The notes: a model not told the origin generated them from the sequence alone. DNA of 6,698 nt from Wolbachia endosymbiont of Mansonella ozzardi (GCF_020278625.1 NZ_JADAKK010000060.1:1-6698), one strand, 5' to 3'. Positions 1 through 6,676 are shown, counted from the stretch's first letter. Numbers and translations: made by a program.

Positions 1-2
1 AG

Positions 3-1676
3 GGTATATTAAGAAAGAATTCTCAGCTTGCAATTTTGGAAGAATATGGGCTTACCCCTAATGTTGGGATCCAGTTTCCTAATGGTAAGGATTACAGTAT
101 AACAAATTCTACAGAAGGTAACGAAATCAAATCTACTAAGTTAGAATTAGATAATATGGGACTGCCAAAAATAAAAGTAAAGTACATGAGAGTAAAGAAC
201 CAAAAAAATTCTAAAAGAAAAATGCTATGTCTTTCTGGTTGGAAGCCAGAACCAGAAGAGTTTGTGCTTAAGAGGGAAAATGAGGTAGTATCATTAAAAT
301 CAATGGGGGCAAGGTACATTAAGTATAATACTGTTTATTCAAAGGAGTCGAATCAGCTTTATTATTTTCCTTGCAACGAAACAACTGATGTTTTGGCAAA
401 GCCACAGAGCGAGCTAGATAAGATAATATTCAATAAGCGGAGATATATTTCCATTCCTGAGGAAAATACGAATAGAAACAATTGCATTGCGGAAAAGGAT
501 GACGAAATGGATACAAAACAGGATTGCAACAAATGTAAGATAGTATATAAATTAATAGATGGAGGGAGTAAGGAAAAGTGTGAACAAGGTCAAGATGGTT
601 GCATCTGCTCAGGTGAAGCATGTAGCCGCTTAACACAATATTTGAATAAAGAAGATGGGCAATCATTTTACTTAAGATATGAGGAAGTGGATTGTAAAGA
701 TAAAGATGGTAAAACACTAAAAAACGAAAAAGGTGAAATACAAAAGTGTACACAATTGAAAGATCAACCGGTTAAAGCAAACAGAACAGAGGTTTTTTAT
801 GCTGATAAATTATGTAGGCTTGACTTGGCAGGTTTAAAAAATGGATTGCGTGAAATAATAGTAAAGCAATTGAAAGATAAGAAACAAAAACTTGAGGAAA
901 GTAATCAAGGATCTTATGAACTTGGGAATAGTTATACAGGTGACTTATCGCCATATGATTATGTCGAAATAGAGGCGTGGGGAGGTGGTGAAGCTGGTCA
1001 TATAGCTGATAAAGCTCAATCTACTGAAAGTAGACCAGGAATACCAGGAGATTATATTAAAGCTAAACTAAAAATTGATCCTAGTCATCCTGTAATTAAA
1101 GTTAAAGTTATGGAAGGGGGTGGCGGACTCACAAGCCATATATCCAATAAAGATGGTGGACCAACTTTTATAAAAATGTGCAAAAATTCTTCTGGAGCAG
1201 ACTGTAAAGACTTAATCACTATTGCAGGTGGTGGTAAACATAGAACATATAATGGAAAGGAGTACAGGAAAACAAAGGTCCATATAGATGAATTAAAGCT
1301 AAGGGAACCAACAATAGTAACAGGTACATCATCTACACAAGGTAAACAAATAGCATATATAGAAAACGGTCAAATAAAATATAAAGATGTAAAAGAATGT
1401 AGGGTAGGCTATATTGATAGAGCATATGGTGCAGGCGGCTGCATCAACAGAAGTAGTGAAACCTATGGCAGAGGTTCTCCTGGTTATGTAAAAGTTAAAC
1501 CTATGCTTGATGAATTTAACGAAAGTAAGATAAAAAAAATAGACAGTACTATTAAGGAAATAATACAAAATCCGAACAGTATCGAAAATATTGGTGATCC
1601 TTGGATAAGTAAACTTGATCCCGATATAATCAACACAATTAAAAAAGAAATTAGAAAAGAGTTGTTAGGGCTATAG
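3..1676 (+). CDS. Cys-rich, Gly-rich protein of unknown function (5' end outside window)
   Basis: The frame is open from base 3 without a start codon that looks genuine. The first possible start, TTG at 36, has no ribosome site and lies within continuous coding sequence, so the gene probably begins upstream. The 557 visible residues end at TAG 1674-1676. Sixteen cysteines are present, seven of them in a 47-residue stretch (about residues 161-207), which suggests disulfides and an exported protein. The C-terminal third (about residues 319-498, bases 957-1496) has a hydrophobic strand followed by WGGGEAG, then EGGGG, AGGGK, GAGGC and a closing GRGSPGYVKV. That arrangement resembles glycine-rich domains of surface or phage-tail-like proteins. 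A charged helical tail follows. No membrane segment is visible in this part. The coding strand has no internal lesions, unlike the next gene downstream. A surface or secreted role is inference; an extended C-terminal part of a secretion-system protein is an alternative. Confidence 0.75.
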   Translation, partial: GILRKNSQLAILEEYGLTPNVGIQFPNGKDYSITNSTEGNEIKSTKLELDNMGLPKIKVKYMRVKNQKNSKRKMLCLSGWKPEPEEFVLKRENEVVSLKSMGARYIKYNTVYSKESNQLYYFPCNETTDVLAKPQSELDKIIFNKRRYISIPEENTNRNNCIAEKDDEMDTKQDCNKCKIVYKLIDGGSKEKCEQGQDGCICSGEACSRLTQYLNKEDGQSFYLRYEEVDCKDKDGKTLKNEKGEIQKCTQLKDQPVKANRTEVFYADKLCRLDLAGLKNGLREIIVKQLKDKKQKLEESNQGSYELGNSYTGDLSPYDYVEIEAWGGGEAGHIADKAQSTESRPGIPGDYIKAKLKIDPSHPVIKVKVMEGGGGLTSHISNKDGGPTFIKMCKNSSGADCKDLITIAGGGKHRTYNGKEYRKTKVHIDELKLREPTIVTGTSSTQGKQIAYIENGQIKYKDVKECRVGYIDRAYGAGGCINRSSETYGRGSPGYVKVKPMLDEFNESKIKKIDSTIKEIIQNPNSIENIGDPWISKLDPDIINTIKKEIRKELLGL

Positions 1677-1798
1677 CTAAAAGATTCTAAATCGTAGCTT
1701 AAAGTGCCTTAACACCATGAATTTTACCTCTTAATTTAATAATCAATTAAAGTAAATCATGTATTAATTTGTCATTCAGTTTAATTGCTACATTTTAA

Positions 1799-2348
1799 CA
1801 AAAAGGTACAGCTAATGTAAGGGGGTGCTTTATATCTCTAAGGAATAAGACTTCTAGGCTAATAGAACAACAATTTAACATTAATAAAAACCATGAAACT
1901 GTTTGGCTTACGCTATATACAATTGGACTGCAAGTGAAATGTCCGATTCCATTGCTCTTTGTATAACTGGAAGTGGCGAATGCAAGATCAAGTACCAAGA
2001 CATTGCAAATTCATTCAACATAACAAAAGAGGAAATTGCCAGGATAATATTGAAAATATAGAAGATAAAATAAGAAGTGAAGCTGAAAAGGAAGATAGCA
2101 AGTTTTCTGAGTCGATTTCTAGAATGGATCAATCGCTAAAAGAGCAGATTGAAAAGCTTATTATACAAATTTTAAATTCATCTGCTGAGAAAATGTTACG
2201 GAGCTTCTGTGGGCAATGCAACAGCTCCGCGGAGGAAAACAGTTCCCCTGAGGCTCAAGAAATCAATAATGCACCATTTGCTTTATCTGAAGAGCCTACC
2301 ACAGAAGGTTTGGGAACTACTACCAATCAAGATCCTTTTTCAACCTAA
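1799..2348 (+). pseudogene. Unrecognised gene split over three frames
   Basis: Three successive open stretches read as one protein of about 180 residues. The first (from 1799, after TAA 1796-1798) contains SRLIEQQFNINKNHETVWL and fails at TAA 1964-1966. The second, in another frame (about 1918-2061, ending TAG 2059-2061), contains SEMSDSIALC and DIANSFNITKEEIARIIL. The third (about 2046-2348) is a charged helical stretch, SMDQSL-like and EKLIIQIL, followed by an acidic, Thr/Pro-rich tail ending at TAA 2346-2348. Both junctions behave as loss of one base, near 1917 and near 2055. There is no convincing start upstream of 1799, so the 5' end is also damaged. An ATG at 1939 could start a 40-codon fragment, and a TTG at 1959 opens the third frame, but neither has a good ribosome site. 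The DIANSFNITKEEI segment is weakly helix-turn-helix-like. I do not recognise the family. It converges with the SH3 pseudogene, overlapping it by four bases. Confidence 0.55.
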
Positions 2349-2797
2349 TCAACCTCATATATATGCTCTTTTTGTACCTACGCCTTATGCTTTGAGGAAG
2401 GGAGGAAGCACCATTTTTACTGCATTTTTCTATTTTCATTATAACTTATTCGTCTATTTTCATAGCAATCTTACTGTATATATTCTGTTTTTGATATCCA
2501 TAAGTATCTTCCTTTATCATCGCGTAGCACCTGTTACTGAGCAGATTACTTTTTATCCACCCGCAATCTTTTTTTATATCACAGACCTTTTTCCAATTTT
2601 CAAACTCTTCTATCCCTTTTAGAGGCGGATTTTGCAAGTGTATATCCATATTGTAGGATAGTGAAACCATGGTACTGCTCTCATATTGACTTTATTTGAT
2701 TTTTTTGAAACAAAGTTGCTGGCAAACAAGTTAGGACTGAATAACAAAAACAATAAGATATATAGTAGATCTACTTCTGAACCAAAATCCCAGTGTC
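2345..2797 (-). pseudogene. Decayed secreted SH3-domain protein (COG3807-like)
   Basis: On the minus strand a frame beginning just after a TGA near 2797 encodes a hydrophobic signal-peptide-like segment (LLYILLFLLFSPNLFAS). It is followed by NKVNMRAVPWFHYPTIWIY, matching the VNMRxGPxxxYPIxWxY opening of bacterial SH3 domains. After a frameshift near 2630 the domain continues as EEFENWKKVCD and DCGWIKSNLLSNRCYAMI, the most typical stretch (the W-x-K/R-V/I-x-D and GWIxSxLLS motifs). Lesions then follow: an in-frame TAA at 2448-2446, a frameshift near 2410, and a TAG where the family has Trp (KHKA-stop-VQKEHIYEVD), before the natural end TAG 2347-2345. Total length is about 150 codons, normal for these small periplasmic proteins, which are thought to act at the cell envelope. 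No start codon remains, because a palindromic repeat lies where it should be. The family call rests on motif memory. That this is a pseudogene is well supported. Confidence 0.7.
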
Positions 2798-2809
2798 ACG
2801 CACTGGGAT
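2787..2809. repeat. 23-bp palindromic repeat, copy 1 (intergenic)
   Basis: Perfect 9-bp arms, ATCCCAGTG (2787-2795) and CACTGGGAT (2801-2809), flank the loop TCACG. It differs at two bases from the copy inside pdhC (3348-3370). Small palindromes of this kind are known as dispersed elements in Wolbachia and resemble the Rickettsia palindromic elements. It lies about 90 bases upstream of pdhC and at the 5' edge of the SH3 pseudogene. There is no following T-run, so an intrinsic terminator is unlikely. Confidence 0.8.
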
Positions 2810-2846
2810 GACGTAAGCGGTTTATTCATCATAATTTACGATTAGA

Positions 2847-2875
2847 TTGACATAAGATAAAGAGTAAATTAAAAG
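2847..2875 (+). promoter_or_regulatory. Candidate sigma70 promoter for pdhC
   Basis: A perfect TTGACA -35 box (2847-2852) is followed after 17 bases by TAAAAG (2870-2875), which matches TATAAT at four of six positions. It lies 27 bases upstream of the pdhC ATG. The weak -10 box in very AT-rich DNA keeps confidence low. No clear Shine-Dalgarno sequence precedes the ATG at 2902. Confidence 0.35.
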
Positions 2876-2901
2876 TTGAATAGATTTTTAATTTACAATA
2901 G

Positions 2902-4251
2902 ATGTTAATAGAAATATTAATGCCTGCTCTTTCCCCAACAATGAGCAAAACTGGGGGGAAAATCGTAAAGTGGTGTAAAAAAGAGCAGGATAGAGTTGAA
3001 GTAGGTGATGTAATTGCTGAAATAGAGACTGATAAAGCCATAATGGAGTTCGAGTCTGTGGATGAAGGGGTCTTAGTAAAGATTCTAGTACCGGAGGGAG
3101 CAAGTGGTGTTCCTGTAAATCAACCAATAGCTCTAATGCTAGAAGAAGGAGAAGACAACAATGCACTTGACAGCTATGTTTCAGCTTCTACTACCAATAT
3201 TGAAGAACACTTTTCAACGTCATCCAATTTTTCAGCGTCATCCAACCCTTCAACGTTACTCAGCTCTTTAATGCCATCTAACTCCTCAGTGTCACCTAAC
3301 ACTTCAATACCATCCAACTCTTCAGTGTCATCTAACCCTTCAGTGTCATCCCAGTGTCAAGCACTGGGGTCCAGAGAAGAGGATACCAAAACAACAGAAA
3401 GCAGAATAAAAATAAGCCCATTAGCAAAAAAAATAGCTCAAAATGAAAATGTGGATATAAAACGACTAAAAGGCACCGGTCCATATGGCCGTATCATTAA
3501 AGCTGACGTATTGGAGTTTTTAGACGGTGGTGTACAAATTGGAAGTCGTGAAAGATTGAGAGAAGACGTTATAGTTGAAACGAGTAACATGCGCCAGGTG
3601 GTAGCACAACGCCTGGTTGAAGCTAAACAGAATATACCACATTTTTATTTAACTGTAGACTGCCAGGTTGATAAGCTAATATTACTCAAAAATGAGATTA
3701 ATTCAGCAGATGAAAACAATAAAGTAACAATTAATGATCTAATTATAAAAGCTGTAGCTTTCAGCATAAAGAAATTTCCTGATATAAATTCTTCCTGGAT
3801 AGATGATAAGATACTAAGATATGCAAATGTAGATATTTCAATCGCCGTAGCACTTGAAGATGGACTAATCACTCCCATAGTAAAAAATGCTGATAAAAAA
3901 AGTATTTTATCTATATCAAAAGAAGTAAAGGATCTAGTAAGCAGAGCAAGATCTGGAAAATTAAGACCTGAGGAATTTCAAGGAGGAGGGTTTACTATCT
4001 CTAACTTAGGCATGTTTGGTATAAAAACTTTCAGCGCTATAATTAACCCGCCACAGTCTTGCATTATGGCTGTTGGTACATCCAAGAAACAGCTTATTGT
4101 TATCAATGAAAAAATAGAGGTAGCAGAAATAATGATGGTAACACTTTCTGTTGATCATAGAACAGTTGATGGAGCACTTGGGGCAAGATTTTTAAACGCC
4201 TTTAAGCATTATATAGAGAATCCCTTAGCGATGCTTCTTGAGTCTGAGTAG
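2902..4251 (+). CDS. pdhC: Pyruvate dehydrogenase complex E2, dihydrolipoamide acetyltransferase
   Basis: The 449-residue protein transfers the acetyl group from its lipoyl arm to CoA in the cytoplasmic pyruvate dehydrogenase complex, making acetyl-CoA. Residues 1-82 form one lipoyl domain (MPALSPTM near the start; the lipoylated lysine is K45 in ETDKA). Residues 85-168 are a linker rich in Ser, Asn and Pro. Residues 169-205 form the peripheral E1/E3-binding domain (ISPLAKKIA, GTGPYGRIIKADV). Residues 225-449 form the catalytic core, with FTISNLGMFG and the active-site motif DHRTVDG (H419, D423). Length and order are normal for an alphaproteobacterial E2. The start is fixed by the family-typical MLIEILMPALSPTM. 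Part of the linker (residues 107-157) is encoded by an 18-bp tandem repeat array and a palindromic element, yet the frame is kept. No E1 or E3 gene adjoins it here. The symbol aceF is also used. Confidence 0.97.
   Translation: MLIEILMPALSPTMSKTGGKIVKWCKKEQDRVEVGDVIAEIETDKAIMEFESVDEGVLVKILVPEGASGVPVNQPIALMLEEGEDNNALDSYVSASTTNIEEHFSTSSNFSASSNPSTLLSSLMPSNSSVSPNTSIPSNSSVSSNPSVSSQCQALGSREEDTKTTESRIKISPLAKKIAQNENVDIKRLKGTGPYGRIIKADVLEFLDGGVQIGSRERLREDVIVETSNMRQVVAQRLVEAKQNIPHFYLTVDCQVDKLILLKNEINSADENNKVTINDLIIKAVAFSIKKFPDINSSWIDDKILRYANVDISIAVALEDGLITPIVKNADKKSILSISKEVKDLVSRARSGKLRPEEFQGGGFTISNLGMFGIKTFSAIINPPQSCIMAVGTSKKQLIVINEKIEVAEIMMVTLSVDHRTVDGALGARFLNAFKHYIENPLAMLLESE
3221..3346 (+). repeat. 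Seven 18-bp tandem repeats in the pdhC linker
   Basis: Seven consecutive units are related to CATCCAACTCTTCAGTGT, starting at 3221, 3239, 3257, 3275, 3293, 3311 and 3329. The third unit is the most diverged; the sixth and seventh differ from each other at two bases. Each encodes six residues such as PSNSSV or SSNPSV, giving a flexible Ser/Asn/Pro linker between the lipoyl and binding domains. The array ends exactly where the palindrome begins, and the unit junction CAGTGTCATC resembles the palindrome's own CCAGTGTCA. Confidence 0.85.
3348..3370 (+). repeat. Palindromic repeat, copy 2 (inside pdhC)
   Basis: Arms CCCAGTG (3350-3356) and CACTGGG (3362-3368) surround the loop TCAAG. It is nearly identical to 2787-2809, with changes only in the loop and one outer base. 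In the pdhC frame it is translated as SQCQALGS at residues 150-157, directly after the tandem array, in the unstructured linker where extra residues are tolerated. This makes it a protein-coding palindromic element. Confidence 0.8.
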
Positions 4252-4257
4252 ACATTG

Positions 4258-4295
4258 GACTTTTTGCAAAATCATATCAGGTTATCCAAAAAGTC
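4258..4295. repeat. 9-bp inverted repeat just after pdhC
   Basis: GACTTTTTG (4258-4266) and CAAAAAGTC (4287-4295) are exact reverse complements separated by 20 bases, starting six bases after the pdhC stop. The stem is AT-rich, the loop is long and no T-run follows, so it would be a poor terminator. The GGACTTTTTGCAAAA stretch also recalls insertion-sequence ends. Neither reading is secure. Confidence 0.3.
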
Positions 4296-4388
4296 TGATG
4301 CAAAAGAAAAGCCAAGGTTAGTTTATAGAGGAATTTACTAATTAAACTAAAATTTAACATTCGAGTGTTACTATATTTAATTGAAATT

Positions 4389-4392
4389 GAGG
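4389..4392 (+). promoter_or_regulatory. Shine-Dalgarno site of the coiled-coil pseudogene
   Basis: GAGG (within TTGAGGT) lies eight bases before ATG 4401. It sets the original start of the decayed coiled-coil gene at 4401 (MELKKSNNIFNIKK) rather than at the upstream in-frame TTG at 4365. Confidence 0.6.
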
Positions 4393-4959
4393 TAAACGTT
4401 ATGGAACTGAAGAAATCTAACAACATTTTTAATATAAAGAAAACAGATGAAGACTTTTTAGAACAAATTAACGAGTATAGGAAGCAAGCTATTAACATTC
4501 AAGAGCGCAATGACACAATCGTAGAGACCATTAATGGTCAACAACGTACCTTAGGTAATGTACTGAGGAGACGCCCAACAGCAATTGAAACTTCCATTTG
4601 AAAAGCACATTGCTGATATTAAAAAATGTGATGATGAGATTGCAAATGTTCTTGCTAGTCAACGATTACCAGGTTATGTAGTATAAGACAGTCAATGCTA
4701 ATCAAAAAGTTTAAAAATCTTAGCAATGTTGTAGAAATAATGAAAACAGAGCATGCTAAAGGTAAATATGACAGTGCAAATGTGAGCTCAATAAAAAAGC
4801 AAGTGGATATTGTTAAGAATGCTCGCAAAGAATTAAGTGATAATTTGAAAAAGCTGTCTGATTCGGCTTCAAATATTATTAAACTTATACAAGAGCAAAA
4901 AGGGCTTAAGGAAGAAATACATGAGTTAAAAAAAGAAGGGCTGAGGATTACATTATAGA

Positions 4960-5163
4960 AGAGAAAAAGCTAGTAATAAAAGCACTGTAGAAGCAGACAA
5001 TAACAAAAAAATTGCAATGATGAAGGCAAAAGTTAATGAGAATGACATTAACATTAAAAACTTCCGTAGTGGAGAAAAAGTCAAGGAATTAGACAAAGAT
5101 GTAGAAAGTAACTTGAACAAATTCGAAAGAGAGATTGACAAGTTAGAAACAAAGGTCAAAAGT
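4960..5163 (+). repeat. Internal duplication in the coiled-coil locus, copy 1
   Basis: About 68 codons running from REKASNKS to KLETKVKS. Shared landmarks with copy 2 (5350-5557) are SNKS, NKKIA/SKKIA, AKVNEN/AKVSEN, SGEK/TGKK, NL-F-RE and the identical KLETKVKS. The order and spacing match along the whole length, so this is duplication rather than shared coiled-coil composition. Confidence 0.6.
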
Positions 5164-5349
5164 GATGGGATAAAGCACCAGATAAAAGTTCTAAGGCTGG
5201 TAAGCTCATACTTACGGTTACAAAAAGAGTAAAAGGATTAGTAAAAAGTTAAAAAAATAATCTTGTCGAGTTAAGAAATAAAATGGCTGAATTAGGAGGA
5301 ACTAAATAAATTAAAGCGAGAAAATCGAGACTTAGATAAATTAGAAAAG

Positions 5350-5557
5350 AGAGAAAAAGTAACAAGAGCATTATAGATAAGAGGAGAGAAGCTAACAGTA
5401 AAAAGATCGCTACCATAGAAGCAAAAGTTAGCGAAAATGAAACCAGAATGAAAAGTTCCAGCACTGGGAAAAAAATTGGAGAGCTAAGTGAAAACATAAA
5501 AGCAATTTAATTGACTTTAAAAGAGAGGTTGCTAAGCTAGAGACAAAGGTTAAGAGC
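5350..5557 (+). repeat. Internal duplication in the coiled-coil locus, copy 2
   Basis: Diverged copy of 4960-5163, now split by frame changes near 5358 and 5505. Matching landmarks are REK, SNKSIIDK, SKKIATIEAKVSENE, TGKKIGEL, NLIDFKREVAKLETKVKS. Copy 1 reads through in one frame, whereas this copy carries two lesions. Confidence 0.6.
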
Positions 5558-5849
5558 TTTGAGAAAGGCCAGACACAAAAGCCCCCACCACAACGGATAG
5601 TAAACCGTACTTTGAACCATCAACAGAAAGTAGCAAATTACCTAAATGATTCTTGTATCATGGGGAGAGACAAATTACAAAATCTAGAAACAAATCTCAA
5701 CAAACCAGGTTTAACAAAAGAGCAGTTTACTCAAATAACTACAGCCTTAGTAAGTACAATAGATAGCTCAAAAATTGATAAATTTGACAGAAGAGAACAA
5801 AGAATTGTAGGCGATCACACTCATAGGCTTGTAGAAGAGAGGGAAAACA

Positions 5850-5975
5850 ATGAAGGAAAGAGACAAATTGATCTATAAAACCAACAATCAATCCAAAAGA
5901 AATTCTTCTCACGCTAACTGGTTTTGGTTGCTGGAAACGGTTATATCGTCTAGTTTTTTGGCAAAACTGAACTAA
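5850..5975 (+). CDS. 41-residue ORF with hydrophobic C-terminal half
   Basis: ATG 5850 to TAA 5973-5975 encodes MKERDKLIYK, a short basic Asn/Ser-rich stretch, and then a hydrophobic segment, NWFWLLETVISSSFLAKL, ending in N. A purine-rich GAGAGGG lies six bases before the ATG and could serve as a ribosome site. The first 29 bases overlap the end of the coiled-coil locus in another frame. Two readings are open. It may be a real small gene with a membrane-associated tail. Or it may be the original C-terminus of the coiled-coil protein, thrown out of frame near 5855. Given the frequency of lesions upstream, the second is at least as likely. Confidence 0.4.
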   Translation: MKERDKLIYKTNNQSKRNSSHANWFWLLETVISSSFLAKLN

Positions 5976-6023
5976 TATAATTCTGCTTGGGGATAACAAG
6001 AAAATTTATGATAGTTTTATACT

Positions 6024-6179
6024 TCAAATGGAATAGAAATCCTTTTTATTAGTGTCGTTTTTTTTGTAAAAAGCATTTCCAACTACTCTCTCTGTTTTTT
6101 CTTGGTAAGGTTCATAACTGCATGAAAATCGTGATTTGAGCTTACCAGAAGCCCCAACTATGGATTGGATTTTGATAAA
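6024..6179 (-). pseudogene. Short antisense coding remnant, C-terminal end
   Basis: On the minus strand a frame with no start codon runs from after a TAA (6182-6180) to TGA 6026-6024, 51 residues. It reads KIQSIVGASGKLKSRFS, CSYEPYQEKTERVVGNAFY and KKNDTNKKDFYSI. The mixed composition, with Tyr, Glu, Val and Gly in protein-like order, looks more like real coding than chance in such AT-rich DNA. The first residues lie within the left inverted repeat of the element at 6152-6412, so only the part below 6152 may belong to the original gene. The family is not recognised. Confidence 0.35.
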
Positions 6180-6417
6180 TTATTAAAAATCTTGACTTTT
6201 TGAATCATGCTTAATCAAACTTAAAAATGGCAGTTCATTGCATACTTATACGGCTAAACTATTGAAATTCTTGAGTCTTACTAAATTGATGGAGCATTTT
6301 AGATGCCTACTGCTTAAATTTAGGTGCCCATTAGCTTTTTTATTGCAGATGTTTTAATTTACAAACCATTAATATTCTTCCTCTTTTTTATCTCTAATCC
6401 ATAGTTGGGGTTAGAAG
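6147..6417. mobile_element. MITE-like element with 15-bp inverted ends and possible 5-bp target duplication
   Basis: CCCCAACTATGGATT (6152-6166) and its exact reverse complement AATCCATAGTTGGGG (6396-6410) bound about 260 bases without an open frame of note. AGAAG occurs directly outside the left end (6147-6151) and two bases outside the right end (6413-6417), which would fit a 5-bp target duplication. The interior has no transposase, so it would be a non-autonomous element or a heavily deleted insertion sequence. Its family is not recognised. Confidence 0.45.
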
Positions 6418-6490
6418 GGTGTTATACAAAGTATCCATTAGTTGTCATACAAGAGCCCTCTCTCCTGCTACTCCAACTCCTCCTTCTCCT

Positions 6491-6544
6491 GTCATTCCAG
6501 TGCCCCCTTTTCTTGTCATCCAAGTAGCTGACACTGAGATCCAG
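6491..6544. repeat. Degenerate palindromic repeats
   Basis: GTCATTCCAGTG (6491-6502) and GTCATCCAAGTAG (6515-6527) are followed by GACACTGAGATCCAG (6530-6544). They are diverged forms of the GTCATCCCAGTG / CACTGGGAT palindromes seen near and in pdhC. ATCCAAGT (6518-6525) pairs imperfectly with ACTGAGAT (6533-6540). A pyrimidine-rich tract of CTCCT-like units (about 6459-6490) precedes them. Confidence 0.5.
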
Positions 6545-6644
6545 GATACTGCTTTAGTAATAAATATTTAAGAAACTTACCAAGTAAAAAAAGGCAAAAG
6601 AAACCCTGGTCAGTATTTATTTTTAGTGTTGGCATTTTTAGGCC

Positions 6645-6676
6645 TTAAACGCTGCAATTTAGCTGCTTTTAAACGC
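6645..6676. repeat. Short direct repeats TTAAACGC
   Basis: TTAAACGC occurs at 6645-6652 and 6669-6676, 24 bases apart, each followed by a CAA-type stretch. It looks like part of a dispersed intergenic repeat. Apart from the features listed, I see no intact gene between 5976 and the window end at 6698. Confidence 0.35.

Larger units (their letters stand above)
4401..5878 (+). pseudogene. Large coiled-coil protein gene broken by many frameshifts
   Basis: From ATG 4401 the protein can be followed across frames for about 490 residues. Frame changes occur near 4590, 4683, 4945, 5168, 5307, 5358 and 5505, and there is an in-frame TAA at 5250-5252. Segments in order: MELKKSNNIF...; LPFEKHIADIKKCDDEIANV; MLIKKFKNLSNVVEIM with a long helix; ASNKSTVEADNNKKIA to KLETKVKS; DKAPDKSSKAGKL; KLKRENRDLDKLE; SNKSIIDKRREANSKKIA to KLETKVKS; and a last uninterrupted stretch (5504-5878) containing QRIVNRTLNHQQKVANYL. 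The composition is Lys/Glu-rich with heptad-like spacing and no membrane segment, so the intact form was probably a soluble coiled-coil protein. It contains a ~68-residue duplication. I do not recognise the family; a host-directed effector is only a guess. Most junctions lie in or near A-runs, so assembly indels must be excluded, but pdhC just upstream is undamaged. Confidence 0.65.

Noticed and set aside
36..38. TTG as the start of the first gene
   Set aside because: The frame is open to base 3 with protein-like sequence (GILRKNSQLAIL) and no ribosome site precedes the TTG, so the gene most likely starts outside the window.
92..954. Three minus-strand ORFs of 60-107 residues opposite the first gene
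   Set aside because: They are hydrophobic, Tyr/Phe/Leu-rich antisense shadows of an intact plus-strand gene and show no recognisable motifs.
1678..1718. Minus-strand 13-codon ORF (ATG at 1718-1716) preceded by GAGGT
   Set aside because: It is far too short and unsupported; the ribosome-like site is probably chance.
2209..2622. Plus-strand 137-residue ORF rich in Phe and Tyr
   Set aside because: Its first part is an alternate frame of the 1799-2348 pseudogene and the rest is antisense to the SH3 pseudogene, which explains the aromatic-rich composition.
2787..2809. Palindrome as an intrinsic terminator
   Set aside because: The stem is strong but no T-run follows on either strand, and the same sequence occurs inside the coding region of pdhC.
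3221..3346. The 18-bp repeats as a CRISPR array
   Set aside because: The units are contiguous without spacers, are degenerate and are read in frame as the E2 linker.
5739..5999. Minus-strand 86-residue ORF
   Set aside because: It is antisense to the last intact stretch of the coiled-coil locus and the 41-residue ORF, and its composition fits a shadow.
6411..6570. Plus-strand Pro-rich open frame (SPATPTPPSPVIPVPP)
   Set aside because: It has no good start, and the Pro-rich translation simply reflects the pyrimidine tract and the degenerate palindromes.
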